DNA of 64,000 nucleotides from Nocardia alba NBRC 108234 (GTDB lineage: Bacteria; Actinomycetota; Actinomycetes; Mycobacteriales; Mycobacteriaceae), in the NCBI RefSeq assembly GCF_001612665.1, contig NZ_BDAX01000023.1, forward strand, positions 1 through 64,000, given 5' to 3'. The position numbers and the translations under genes are program-made. Below are positions 55,753 to 64,000 of the stretch, one piece after another (position 1 is the stretch's first letter; the number at the start of each line of letters is the position of its first letter). A model generated the notes under the pieces. That model was not told the origin of the DNA, searched no databases, and worked only from the letters and a program-made list of their open reading frames with translations.

Positions 55753-56514
55753 TCAAATACGCCGCAACCCATTCAAAAACGGGCACCCCGCCAACACTCG
55801 AACCGCGCGACTCAACGACTGGATGTCGTCGGCGGGTGTCGGGAACGGCAGCCGCACATCATGGTCGCCGTCATTGCTCTCGACCCGCAGCGTCAGCCCG
55901 TACCGGTCGATGGCCAGCGGATGCACCAACCCGCCCCGCAGCCGGGTCGGCAGGTGGCGGGCCAGCTGGGCCACCACATCGGCGTGATCCTCTGACATGT
56001 GTTGCAGCCAGGCGCTTTCCATGTCGCAGAACGGATCGGCCGTGGCGGCGCGCAGGTCGGCGTGGTCGACGGACTCGGCGCCCGCGGTGTCGGCCAGCAC
56101 CGCCGAGTTCACCACGATCCGCAGCAGTGTGACGCCGTGTCCGACATCGAGCAGACCCGGATGCGGGTAGTCCTTGGCGATTTCGATGGCGAGCGCGCGC
56201 TGCGCCTGCTCCGGTACCTGGCGCACCCATCCGCGCAGCCACACCAGTGCCCTGACCGGTTCCCGCAGCGGCAGGGGTGCGTGATCGGTGAGTTCGAGCA
56301 CCGCGGAGGTCTCGTTGGCGGTGGCGGCCAGCGCGGCCGCGAGCGAGGACCCGGGTACCGCGATCACCGCGTCGCCGCAACGGCGCAGGTGGTGCAGCGT
56401 GGTGGGAACCGGGTCGATCCCTGGGAGCGCGAGCACCGCGGTCTCGGCATGAGCGCACGCGCTTCGCACCCGTTCGGCGGTGGTCGGCGCGAGGATCGTG
56501 GTGGGGCTCGACAT
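55753..56514 (-). CDS. DUF2470 haem-utilisation-like protein
   Basis: A 253-residue protein with a split-barrel FMN-binding-like N-terminus and C-terminal DUF2470 domain (MSEDHADVVAQLARHLPT, then SNDGDHDVRLPFP). It resembles HugZ-type haem-iron proteins. By position it corresponds to Rv3839, a known iron-regulated gene. An IdeR box lies in the divergent spacer upstream. ATG at 56514. Confidence 0.88.
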   Translation of the reverse strand: MSSPTTILAPTTAERVRSACAHAETAVLALPGIDPVPTTLHHLRRCGDAVIAVPGSSLAAALAATANETSAVLELTDHAPLPLREPVRALVWLRGWVRQVPEQAQRALAIEIAKDYPHPGLLDVGHGVTLLRIVVNSAVLADTAGAESVDHADLRAATADPFCDMESAWLQHMSEDHADVVAQLARHLPTRLRGGLVHPLAIDRYGLTLRVESNDGDHDVRLPFPTPADDIQSLSRAVRVLAGCPFLNGLRRI

Positions 56515-56537
56515 GACAACCTCCGCGAAACGTTTGA

Positions 56538-56556
56538 TTAGGTAAACCTAAGCTAA
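56538..56556. promoter_or_regulatory. IdeR box between divergent genes
   Basis: TTAGGTAAACCTAAGCTAA matches the IdeR palindrome TTAGGnnAGnCTnnCCTAA at 14 or more conserved positions. It lies 24 bp from the DUF2470 start and about 60 bp from the divergent gene at 56617, so both may be iron-repressed. Confidence 0.75.
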
Positions 56557-56616
56557 GTTACAAACGCTGACCGCGCAAGGGGACACTCCGATGAATCGAG
56601 CCGATACGGTGGACAG

Positions 56617-57039
56617 ATGACGCACGACGACCACGGCGACGACCATCCCGCCCCCGCCGAACCCGTCCTGCTCAACCTGTCGGCCCCCGCCCGCCGCAGC
56701 CTCGTGGCAGACCTGGTCCGCCCCGACGGCAGTTCCCCCACCCCCGTGGACGTGGATATCCCCGACCCCGACCTCACCGCCTTCCTGGCCGGCATCGCCC
56801 ACGCCGACCACGGCTTCGTCGCCCGCACCACCAGCGGCCCCCGCGCCCTCGCCGTACTGGCAGGCACCGTAGCGGCCCTCTGCGGCGAAGACATCCCCAC
56901 CGCCCTCACCACCCCCGACCTCCCCTTCCTGAAGGCGCTCAAGCCCGCCGCCATCGAGGCCACCCGCACCGTCCTCCTGTCCATCGAAACCCCCAACGAA
57001 CAAGCAATCACCGAAGCCTTACAAATCCTGGACCACTGA
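56617..57039 (+). CDS. Hypothetical Asp/His-rich N-terminus protein
   Basis: A 140-residue cytoplasmic protein of unknown family. The first 11 residues are metal-binding-like (THDDHGDDH), then a Pro-rich linker and a mostly helical core. Codons are extremely C-rich. Divergent from DUF2470 across an IdeR box, so iron regulation is plausible. Confidence 0.65.
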   Translation: MTHDDHGDDHPAPAEPVLLNLSAPARRSLVADLVRPDGSSPTPVDVDIPDPDLTAFLAGIAHADHGFVARTTSGPRALAVLAGTVAALCGEDIPTALTTPDLPFLKALKPAAIEATRTVLLSIETPNEQAITEALQILDH

Positions 57040-57068
57040 CCCCACCCCCATCCGCCCCAGTCCGGGCC

Positions 57069-57129
57069 GGGTAACCCCTGTATGTCTCTACCCAAAGGGC
57101 CCCGCTCGAGCGCGCCAGCGCTCCAAAAA
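57069..57129 (+). repeat. Interspersed intergenic element, copy 3 (internally deleted)
   Basis: A 61-bp version: both ends match copies 1 and 2, but the middle (about 76 bp) is gone. The join lies at the CCCAAAG-GGGCCC / CCCAAGGGGCCCC internal direct repeat, as expected for slippage or recombination between them. Confidence 0.85.
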
Positions 57130-57151
57130 CCCAGCCGCTAAAGTTGGCGGT

Positions 57152-58066
57152 GTGCCGCGTATTGCGTATTTCGGACCGTCCGGAACCTTCACCGAGATGG
57201 CCTTGGCGAAGTTCGAGAACTCGGGGTCCTTCGACGGGCCGGTCGAGCGGATCGCCGCGCCCAGCCAGGGAGCCGCGCTCGATCTGATCCGAACCGGCGA
57301 GGTCGAGGGCGCGGTGGTGCCGATCGAGAGTTCGGTCGAGGGTTCGATCCCGGCGACCCTGGATTCCCTCGCCATCGGACCGCGCTTGCAGATCATGGCC
57401 GAGACCGAGCTCGAGGTGACCTTCACGATCCTGGCACGTGCAGGAACCTCGCTGGCGCAGGTGCGCACCCTCGCCGCCTATCCGGTGGCGGCGGCGCAGG
57501 TCAGGGAGTGGGTGGCCCGGAATATGCCCGAGGCGCGCCCGTTCACCTCGGCGTCCAACGCGGCCGCCGCCGAAGACGTGGCCGCGGGCACCGCCGATGC
57601 CGCGATCTCGACCGCGCTGGCGGGCGAACGGCTCGGCCTCGAGACCTTAGCCGCCGGTGTGGCCGACCACGACCAGGCCATCACCCGCTTCGTGCTGGTC
57701 ACCCTGCCGGGCATCGCCCCCGCCGCCACCGGCGCCGACCGGACCTCCGTCGTCCTCGAACTGCCGAACGAGCCCGGTTCGCTGATGCGCGCGTTCGCCG
57801 AATTCGCCACGCGTGGAGTCGATCTCACGCGCATCGAATCGCGTCCGACCCGCACCGGGATGGGCACCTACCGGTTCTATCTCGACTGTGTCGGACACCT
57901 CGACGACCCGGCGGTGGCGGAAACGCTGAAAGCCTTACACCGCACGGCCCATGTCCGTTTCCTCGGATCATGGCCTGCCACAGCGGCAGTCGGCACGCCG
58001 CCACCGTCGGATGAACCCGCGGCAGAATGGTTGACGCAATTGCGAAAGGGGGTCGCGGACCTATGA
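57152..58066 (+). CDS. pheA: Prephenate dehydratase
   Basis: A 304-residue enzyme converting prephenate to phenylpyruvate in phenylalanine synthesis. Catalytic domain RIAYFGPSGTFTEMAL and QAITRFVLV (Thr-Arg-Phe); C-terminal ACT domain (about 200-280: VVLELPNEPGSLMRAFAEFATRGVDLTRIESRP) for feedback control. GTG start. Confidence 0.95.
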   Translation: MPRIAYFGPSGTFTEMALAKFENSGSFDGPVERIAAPSQGAALDLIRTGEVEGAVVPIESSVEGSIPATLDSLAIGPRLQIMAETELEVTFTILARAGTSLAQVRTLAAYPVAAAQVREWVARNMPEARPFTSASNAAAAEDVAAGTADAAISTALAGERLGLETLAAGVADHDQAITRFVLVTLPGIAPAATGADRTSVVLELPNEPGSLMRAFAEFATRGVDLTRIESRPTRTGMGTYRFYLDCVGHLDDPAVAETLKALHRTAHVRFLGSWPATAAVGTPPPSDEPAAEWLTQLRKGVADL

Positions 58067-58731
58067 CTACCCGCGCGAAACTGATTCTGGTGCGCCACGG
58101 CGAGACCGAGGGCAATGTCGCGAAGATCCTCGACACCGCCGTACCCGGCTTGCCGTTGACCGAACGTGGTGTGGCGCAGGCGAAGGCGTTCGGCGCCGGT
58201 CTGGTGCGCGCGCCCCAGGTGCTGGTGTCGTCGGACGCGTTGCGCGCCCGCCAGACCGCGAGCCACATCGAAGAAGCCACCGGCACACCGGCTCACGTCC
58301 TCGACGGTCTGTTCGAGGTGCAGGTGGGCGATCTGCACGGCCGCTCCGACCGGGAAGCGCACGAACTCTTCCAGCAGATCTATCACGGCTGGCATCTGGG
58401 CGAACTCGACGTGAGGGCCCCCGGCGGCGAATCGGGTCACGAAGTGCTGGCCCGCATCCTGCCCGTCCTGCACGGCCTGCGCGAGGAGTTCCTGGCCGCC
58501 GACGCCGACGGTGACGTCTTGGTGGTGAACCACGGTGCCGCCATGCGCCTGGTCGGCAAGGCGCTGGCCGGGGTGGCGCCGCCGTTCACGACGAACAACC
58601 ACCTCGACAACACCGAGACCATCGAGCTTCTCCCCACCGAAGACGGCGGCTGGGAGTGCCTTCGGTGGGGAAAATTCACCCCACCGTTCACCATCAAAGC
58701 CGACCCATCGGCGGACGACCCCATGGGCTAA
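58063..58731 (+). CDS. Histidine phosphatase (phosphoglycerate mutase-like)
   Basis: A 222-residue phosphatase: LILVRHGETEGN with His12; NHGAAMR with the second His. Substrate unknown; by position equals Rv3837c. ATGA overlap with pheA makes them an operon. Confidence 0.92.
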   Translation: MTTRAKLILVRHGETEGNVAKILDTAVPGLPLTERGVAQAKAFGAGLVRAPQVLVSSDALRARQTASHIEEATGTPAHVLDGLFEVQVGDLHGRSDREAHELFQQIYHGWHLGELDVRAPGGESGHEVLARILPVLHGLREEFLAADADGDVLVVNHGAAMRLVGKALAGVAPPFTTNNHLDNTETIELLPTEDGGWECLRWGKFTPPFTIKADPSADDPMG

Positions 58732-58802
58732 ACGCTCCGGCTGCGCCTACGGTTTGCGGCTGAGTTGTGGGGGCGTTCGGTGGTGAACGGTGGGGCGTGG
58801 GC

Positions 58803-59639
58803 TTACGCCGGGTTAGCGGCTGCCTCGGTAGGGAATTCGATTCGGACCGGTAGGGATTCGATGAGGTCGGCTACCGCGGTGCGGAGGCGGGCACTGGTGC
58901 CGCTGGCTATGGACGACCACTTCACACCGTCGTCGGCGACGCTGGCGGTGATGATGAATCTGCCCGCGCGCGTGTTGAATACGGCGATGTGGTTGTCCTG
59001 GATGTCGCGGGTGCCGTCGCCGTAGGCCACGCCGACGATCTCGGCGTAGGAGTGGATCTCCACCAGTGCCGAGGCCAGCGCCTGCGCGTCGGTGGTCGGA
59101 TTGCCCACCTTGGTCAGGCGCTTCGTGGTGGCGGCGGCGTCACCGGTGTCACCGAAGATCGGCGCCAATTGCTCGGTGGGAGCGTTCATCCCGTACAGCT
59201 CGAGCGCGTCGACCGGTCCCAGTGCCTGCAGCACCGCGCCGGGCAGATCGAGCCCGGCGTCGTCGATGACGTAGGAATCCGGCCCGCGCAGGGCGACGAC
59301 CGCGCGGTCGTCGCCCTGCGCCAGACAGAATCGGTTGACCTGGCCTGCCACCACCCACCGCAGGGCGATGATCCACTGCGGCCGGTAGAGCACCCGCAGC
59401 CGTTCGGCGAGCTCGGGTGCCACCGCTTGGCCGAACAGCAGATCGCGTTCGGCCAGGGCGGCTCCCGCCACGTTCATGGCGGCGTCGTGCGCGGTGACGT
59501 TGTCATAGCGGCCCATGGCGTCGAGCACCACGGGCATCTCGTCGAATTCCAGTTTCTCCAGGAGGAACTGCATGTCGTCGAGCGAGAGCACGACGGCGCC
59601 GAGCAGCGAACCTCCACTGCCCGTGCCGAGAACCGTCAC
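58803..59639 (-). CDS. espG: EspG-family ESX chaperone
   Basis: A 278-residue EspG-like protein: MQFLLEKLEFDEMPVVLDAMGRYDNV start, central WIIALRWVVAGQVNRF, and end LRTAVADLIESLPVRIEFP. EspG binds PE-PPE dimers in the cytoplasm and delivers them to type VII secretion. GTG overlaps the PPE stop. Confidence 0.88.
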   Translation of the reverse strand: MTVLGTGSGGSLLGAVVLSLDDMQFLLEKLEFDEMPVVLDAMGRYDNVTAHDAAMNVAGAALAERDLLFGQAVAPELAERLRVLYRPQWIIALRWVVAGQVNRFCLAQGDDRAVVALRGPDSYVIDDAGLDLPGAVLQALGPVDALELYGMNAPTEQLAPIFGDTGDAAATTKRLTKVGNPTTDAQALASALVEIHSYAEIVGVAYGDGTRDIQDNHIAVFNTRAGRFIITASVADDGVKWSSIASGTSARLRTAVADLIESLPVRIEFPTEAAANPA

Positions 59640-60760
59640 TTGGCCGATCCGGTGTGGTTGGCGCCGATCACACCTTCGGCCGCGTAGCGACCATCGGTGA
59701 ACTCGTCGGAGCGGATGTAGTCGATGCCATCGTGCTCATCGTCCTCCTCGCCCTTCTGCCGGTTGCCCATCAGCGGGTTGCCGCCGGTGCCGGTGTTGCG
59801 CACGGGTGCGCCGCCTTCGACCCGGCTGATGACCGATTCCGTGACCGGTGCGCTCGCGGAGGTGCTCGCGGCGGGCGCACCCCAGCCCTCGGGCAGCTTC
59901 AGCGACCCCGCGCTGACGCCGCTGAGACCGGCCGACGTGGTGGAGATACCACCCACCGCGGCGCCCGCTGCCCCGACGCTCGCCATGACTGGCGCGGCGA
60001 CGGTGCCCGCCGGCACGGTGGACGTGGCCGCCGAGATCGCGGAAGCGCCGATGTTGCCGACCGTGCTGACACCGCTGGTGAGCACGCCGCCTGCGGTGTT
60101 GGCCGCCTGGGTGGCGGCGCTGACCACGCCGGGGTTGGAGACGAACGCCTGCGCCGCGGCGACCGCGGTCTGCAGCGGATCGCCGCCGCCGAAGTCGCCC
60201 TCCGAGGCGGTGCCGGCACCGCTGGCGATGGCGGGCGGCATGGTGAACTCGCTGGGGATGGCGACGGTGGCCGACGTGGCGGCCTCGTAGGTCTCCATCA
60301 CCAGCGCGGCGCGGATGTCCATGGCGTTGCGCGCGACTTCGGCGACCTCGAAGGCGCCGGAGACGACACCCGGCGGGTTGGCCGAGGCGGTCACCGCGGC
60401 GTTGGTGCCGATGATCTCGGGCAGACTCGGCATCGCGATCGAGGCGACGGTGTAGGCGGTGGCGTTGGCCGCGCACTTGGCGCTGATCGCCGCGGCCGCG
60501 ATGCCCTGCTGGCTGGCCCAGCCCGCGAACGGGGCAAGGCGGGCGAGCACGGCGATGCCGTTGACGCCCTGGAGGCCGACGCCGACCTCGGCGATCACGC
60601 GCGTGATGGTGAAGGCGGCGTCGCCCCACGCGGCGGCCAGCCCGCCCCACGAGGTGGCCGCGGCGCTGATCGGGATCGCATGGGCGCCCGTATTGAGGGT
60701 GGTTGAGTTCACTTCGGCCATACGGGGCAGCCAGAACACCCCGGTGATCCCTGCGGTCAT
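59636..60760 (-). CDS. PPE-domain protein
   Basis: A 374-residue PPE-type protein. N-terminal 180-residue helical region with SWGGLAAAWGD (WxG-like) and EVNSTTLNTGAHAIP; C-terminal Ala/Thr/Ser/Gly low-complexity region ends in an acidic tail. Third partner of PE and EspG. Start ATG 60760. Confidence 0.85.
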   Translation of the reverse strand: MTAGITGVFWLPRMAEVNSTTLNTGAHAIPISAAATSWGGLAAAWGDAAFTITRVIAEVGVGLQGVNGIAVLARLAPFAGWASQQGIAAAAISAKCAANATAYTVASIAMPSLPEIIGTNAAVTASANPPGVVSGAFEVAEVARNAMDIRAALVMETYEAATSATVAIPSEFTMPPAIASGAGTASEGDFGGGDPLQTAVAAAQAFVSNPGVVSAATQAANTAGGVLTSGVSTVGNIGASAISAATSTVPAGTVAAPVMASVGAAGAAVGGISTTSAGLSGVSAGSLKLPEGWGAPAASTSASAPVTESVISRVEGGAPVRNTGTGGNPLMGNRQKGEEDDEHDGIDYIRSDEFTDGRYAAEGVIGANHTGSAK

Positions 60761-60806
60761 GCTTGTTTCTCCCCTGAGTTGATGATCGTCGACAGGATCG
60801 GTGCGA

Positions 60807-61118
60807 CTACACTTGGACGGCGTTGATCGTCGCCGCGCGAACCACGTCTTCCCCGATATGAGTGGACAGCTGCGAGCGCAAGGTCGCGGCCGCGTGATGC
60901 AGCTCGAGGATCGCCTGGGCGACCGAACCGTCGTGCTTGCCGGCCGCGGTGTTGAAGTGGGTCGCCGCGAGCAGCGACACCTCTTCGGCGCCGGAGGGCA
61001 GCACGTGCGTGGTCGGCCCCGCGAGGCCGGCCGCGGCGGCGAGGCGCTCGGCGAGCAGATCCAACTCCGCGGATGCGGCGAGGACGATTTCAGGTGCGAC
61101 GAGAACGTGTCCAACCAT
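60807..61118 (-). CDS. PE-family-like protein
   Basis: A 103-residue helical-hairpin protein of the PE type (MVGHVLVAPEIVLAASAELDLLAERLAAAAG; GAEEVSLLAATHFNTAAG). AGAAGGAG is a strong ribosome site for ATG 61118. It contains no Tyr, so the YxxxD/E export signal seen in ESX substrates is absent. Upstream of the PPE gene by 46 bp. Confidence 0.8.
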   Translation of the reverse strand: MVGHVLVAPEIVLAASAELDLLAERLAAAAGLAGPTTHVLPSGAEEVSLLAATHFNTAAGKHDGSVAQAILELHHAAATLRSQLSTHIGEDVVRAATINAVQV

Positions 61119-61227
61119 GACCCGACTCCTTCTGGTGGCGGCTATCGGGAACCACGAGAATTCCCCCTACGAGTACTAGGACGCGAGAGCGGTTCATTCG
61201 GTTCCATCGATTCCCCACCCAGTTTCG

Positions 61228-61584
61228 CTATCCCCATCCCAGCTCATGCAACCGGTCGTCGTCAATCCCGAAATGGTGTGCTATTTCGTGGATCACGGTG
61301 ATCGCGACTTCCTCGACCACCTCGTCGTCGGTGTTGCAGATGTCGAGAATAGCCTCTCGATAGATCGTGATCGTATCCGGCAACGATCCGGCGTAATAGC
61401 TGTCGCGCTCGGTGAGGGCGATGCCGTGGTACAGCCCCAGCAGCGAGGGTTCCTCGTCGTTTCGGGGCTCTACCAGCACCACGACATTGTCCATGGCACT
61501 GGACAGTTCGGCCGGGATCTGGTCGAGGGCATCGCTCACCAGCTCCTCGAAACGCCGCTGCGGCATCCGCTCGGACAACGTCAC
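61228..61584 (-). CDS. Minimal zincin metallopeptidase (DUF1025)
   Basis: A 118-residue HExxH protein (HEIAHHFGIDDDRLHELGWG near the end) of the zincin-like metallopeptidase family. Activity unknown. GTG 61584 overlaps the septum-protein stop. By position Rv3836. Confidence 0.9.
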   Translation of the reverse strand: MTLSERMPQRRFEELVSDALDQIPAELSSAMDNVVVLVEPRNDEEPSLLGLYHGIALTERDSYYAGSLPDTITIYREAILDICNTDDEVVEEVAITVIHEIAHHFGIDDDRLHELGWG

Positions 61585-62648
61585 CTCGGCTGGGGCTGCG
61601 GCGGCAGCGGCGCGGCGCCCGGCAGCGGCGCCGGAGTGGAACGTCCGGTGTTCGGCGGGGGTACAGGGGCCTGTCCGTCGATCAGGATCTCGCCCCTCGC
61701 CGAGCCCACGATGGGCGCGAAACCCTCGCGGTCGGAGCCTTTTCCGAGCCAGCAGTCCAACCTGTGACTGCCCGCGAGCCAGCTGGCGGGCTCCAGATAA
61801 TCGAAGAACAGGGTGAGCGTCTTGTTGCGGATGGCATCGGGGCTGCCGAGGTAGTCGCCCGAGAGCCGGTTGCATTCGGCCTCGACGAACTTGTCCTGAT
61901 CGGCTTCCGACGGTGGTCCGCCGGTGAAGGCGCCCGCTAGGTCGACGGTGCCGACGATCTCCACCGAGTGCGGCTGAGCGCAGTCGACCGGGTCGGTCGG
62001 CAGGTTCTGATTGATGCCGAGGCAGGTGCCGGTGACATGGACCTTGGACTGATCACTGTCGGCGAGGCTGCCGGTGGTGGCCGGGCTCGTCGCCGTGGCC
62101 GCCACCTGGACGCCGCAGCGCAGCGTCCGGTCGCCGTGCTGCCAACCGGCCGGGCTCGGCGACATCACATTCACCATGAACTTGCCGCGCGGGTCGAACC
62201 GGCCGCCCAGATATTTCTGCACGGCGGTCACACAATGTTCGTCGCGCAACTCGGTCATGCGCAGCGAATCGGGGTGACGGGTGCCTTCGGCGAACTCACG
62301 CCCCGGATACGCGCTGAGGTCGATGACGCCCGCCACCTCGAAGAGGTGCTTGTCGCCGCAGCCCACCTTCACCAGGTCGCTGCGGTCGGGTTTGGACCAG
62401 GTCAGGCAGTCGCCCCGCGCGGCGCTGCTGAACTCCTTGTCGCGCACCACGGGTTCGGCGCCTGGCTGGTGCGCTTCCACCTTGTCGGTGTCGAAGCCCG
62501 CGACGGCCATGGTGACCATCGCCGCGAGAATCGCCCCGAGGGCGCCTATCAGCAGCCCCCAACGCAGTTTCGTCGCGGACAGGTGCAGGGCGCCGCCGCG
62601 ACTGGGCGCGGCGGGTCCCTCGGCTGGGTTGCTCTGCTTCTTCGACAT
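61581..62648 (-). CDS. Septum formation family membrane protein
   Basis: A 355-residue protein: N-terminal cytoplasmic region, helix at about 29-51, and two septum-formation domains (GDCLTWSKPDRSDLVKVGCGDKHLFEVAG; TGTCLGINQNLPTDPVDCAQPHSVEIVG), Cys pairs conserved. Pro-rich C-terminus. By position Rv3835. GTGA overlap with the metallopeptidase. Confidence 0.9.
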   Translation of the reverse strand: MSKKQSNPAEGPAAPSRGGALHLSATKLRWGLLIGALGAILAAMVTMAVAGFDTDKVEAHQPGAEPVVRDKEFSSAARGDCLTWSKPDRSDLVKVGCGDKHLFEVAGVIDLSAYPGREFAEGTRHPDSLRMTELRDEHCVTAVQKYLGGRFDPRGKFMVNVMSPSPAGWQHGDRTLRCGVQVAATATSPATTGSLADSDQSKVHVTGTCLGINQNLPTDPVDCAQPHSVEIVGTVDLAGAFTGGPPSEADQDKFVEAECNRLSGDYLGSPDAIRNKTLTLFFDYLEPASWLAGSHRLDCWLGKGSDREGFAPIVGSARGEILIDGQAPVPPPNTGRSTPAPLPGAAPLPPQPQPR

Positions 62649-62684
62649 CGTCGACGAGTGTATTTGTCGTGGCGGACTGCCGGG

Positions 62685-64000
62685 TCAACCCCGCAGAGCT
62701 GACACGAAGATGCCAGGTAGGCGACGCAGTTTGCCGTCGCCGTAGAAATCGGTCAGCTTGCGGCCGGTGGGGGCGCCGGTCTTGTTGGAGACGAACCACG
62801 GCGGCTTCGGGGTCAGGGCGAATTCACCGCGCAGAATCGATCGGGGAGCGGGGCGGAAGGGACCGCGGACCACAGTGCGTTCGACGTCGTCGAGGAGGAA
62901 GGCGTTGTGTACGACGCCGATGCCGCTCTGGATGTCGTCGATGGTGTGGCCGGGGTAGGCGCCCCAGCTCGCGCGCGGGGTCAGGAACGCGAGAGCCGTC
63001 CAGACGTTGAGGGCGACGGTGCCGTAGCGCAGGTCCTCGATCGCGGTGTCGAGCTTCGCGCCGAGTGCGGCGATGGTCGCGGGGTCGGCGATGATGTTGG
63101 CGCCCAGGGTGCCCATCAGCTCGTCGTTGGCGAAGTCGACCGCGTTGCCGAGGAATTCGGCCCCGGTGCCGGGCAGCTCGACCACGCCGAGCACCGGCGA
63201 GAAGTACTCGGTCCGCAGCAGCGCGGTGTCGCTCGCGGGCAGGTTCTCGACCAGGAGGCGACCGTTGGCGCGGGCGGCGTCGGGGTAGTCCGCCAGCGCG
63301 CCCGCCACCCGGTTGTCGCTGCCCGGGTAGTAGGCGGTGCGCGCGGGAGCGTTGTCGATCGCGGCGCGCAGCTCGGTGAGGAACTGCTCCTTGAGCGGCC
63401 AATCCGCGGCGAGCACCACGGTCTGCGCGGCGACGCAGTTGTAGCCGCCGTTGTGCAGTCGCTGGGTGGCCACGTGCTCGGCCTGGAATTTCAGGTCGGC
63501 AGCCGACCAGTCACCGGGCACCACGATGCACGGTGCGACACCGCCGAGCTCGCTGGTGATCGGCTTGTCCAGGATGGGCTCGCCGGTCTTGTCGGCTCCC
63601 GGTCCCCAGACGATCGCGTCGTGGGTCGGCGCGCCACCGGTCATGTGCACGTGCCCGACCAGCGGGTGGTTCACCAGGTAGCCGCCCTCTGGGGCCCCGC
63701 CGGTGAGGATGCGCACCACGCCGAGTTCGATGAACGGCGCGAAGATCGCCTGGAACACCGGCAGCATCGGATCGGTGATCGGGTTGAGCTTGAGCGCGAC
63801 GACCCGGTTGTTGGCGTAGAGCTCGTAGAGCGTGTCCAGCGGCGCGATCGACATGATGTTGCCCGCGCCGAGCACCGCGCCGACGCCGTTGGTCTTCGCG
63901 GGGTCGAGCTGAGCCAGGCCCGCCTTGCGACGCGCGGTCGCGGCGTCGATACCGGGCCGCAGCCACACATCGGCGCTGAATCCGCTCAGCAGCAGCTTGT
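62685..64000 (-). CDS. Aldehyde dehydrogenase family protein, partial
   Basis: Truncated at the right edge; open to base 64000 (LLLSGFSADV reads on beyond the first internal start). Includes catalytic Cys (GYNCVAAQ), SELGGVAPCIVV and GDWSAADLKFQ; the full gene is probably about 500-560 residues. Transcribed toward the septum gene. Aldehyde substrate unknown. Confidence 0.88.
   Translation of the reverse strand, partial: KLLLSGFSADVWLRPGIDAATARRKAGLAQLDPAKTNGVGAVLGAGNIMSIAPLDTLYELYANNRVVALKLNPITDPMLPVFQAIFAPFIELGVVRILTGGAPEGGYLVNHPLVGHVHMTGGAPTHDAIVWGPGADKTGEPILDKPITSELGGVAPCIVVPGDWSAADLKFQAEHVATQRLHNGGYNCVAAQTVVLAADWPLKEQFLTELRAAIDNAPARTAYYPGSDNRVAGALADYPDAARANGRLLVENLPASDTALLRTEYFSPVLGVVELPGTGAEFLGNAVDFANDELMGTLGANIIADPATIAALGAKLDTAIEDLRYGTVALNVWTALAFLTPRASWGAYPGHTIDDIQSGIGVVHNAFLLDDVERTVVRGPFRPAPRSILRGEFALTPKPPWFVSNKTGAPTGRKLTDFYGDGKLRRLPGIFVSALRG

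Overview
The window comes from a high-GC mycolic-acid actinobacterium, most likely Nocardia or a close relative. The indicators are the strong GC bias at third codon positions, frequent GTG starts, ATGA/GTGA start-stop overlaps, a PE/PPE/EspG secretion trio, LysX, an FhaA/FhaB signalling pair, IdeR-type iron boxes and several gene orders shared with Mycobacterium tuberculosis. Genus assignment is inference. I see no prophage, insertion sequence, rRNA or CRISPR array.

0-15 kb: the fhaB start and fhaA (the edge of the FhaAB-PstP-RodA-PbpA-PknAB cell-wall signalling cluster), a tRNA-Leu(CAG), a TetR regulator and a secreted protein. Next comes the conserved SpoIIM/RDD versus DUF58-MoxR-DUF4129/4350 membrane-protein locus, with a cluster of DnaA-box-like sites between its convergent halves. 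A membrane adenylate cyclase and a DUF4407 protein follow.

15-28 kb: glutamate synthase gltBD behind a long, hairpin-rich 5' leader; a Sel1-repeat gene; a four-gene operon of three Roadblock/LC7 proteins and a DUF4388-like protein with no GTPase in it; a secreted cutinase; an intergenic mega-hairpin and a G-rich 41-bp repeat tract; then a DUF433/DUF5615 toxin-antitoxin-like pair running into a histidine phosphatase.

28-46 kb: a Lys-rich membrane microprotein beside the cationic-lipid enzyme LysX, an S4 protein, RraA, a copper cluster (YcnI-CopC-CopD plus a membrane protein), DUF6474, a RecB-like nuclease, HtpG, GNAT and methyltransferase genes, two SDRs and a TetR. A GDT1-family manganese exporter preceded by its own promoter and a yybP-ykoY riboswitch closes the block.

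46-64 kb: a block that by recall matches M. tuberculosis Rv3848-Rv3835 (sodA, DUF4328, glpQ, ferritin, LCP, DUF2470, pheA, phosphatase, metallopeptidase, septum-formation protein). Local novelties are a 30-residue hydrophobic peptide gene, a second ferritin lacking ferroxidase ligands, a shared IdeR box, and a PE-PPE-EspG trio sitting between the phosphatase and the metallopeptidase. An aldehyde dehydrogenase runs off the right edge.

An interspersed intergenic element (about 137 bp) occurs three times (11.2, 32.6 and 57.1 kb), one copy carrying an internal deletion. Best candidates for undescribed biology: the Roadblock operon, the 30-aa peptide gene, the gltB leader, the DnaA-box cluster and the degenerate ferritin partner.
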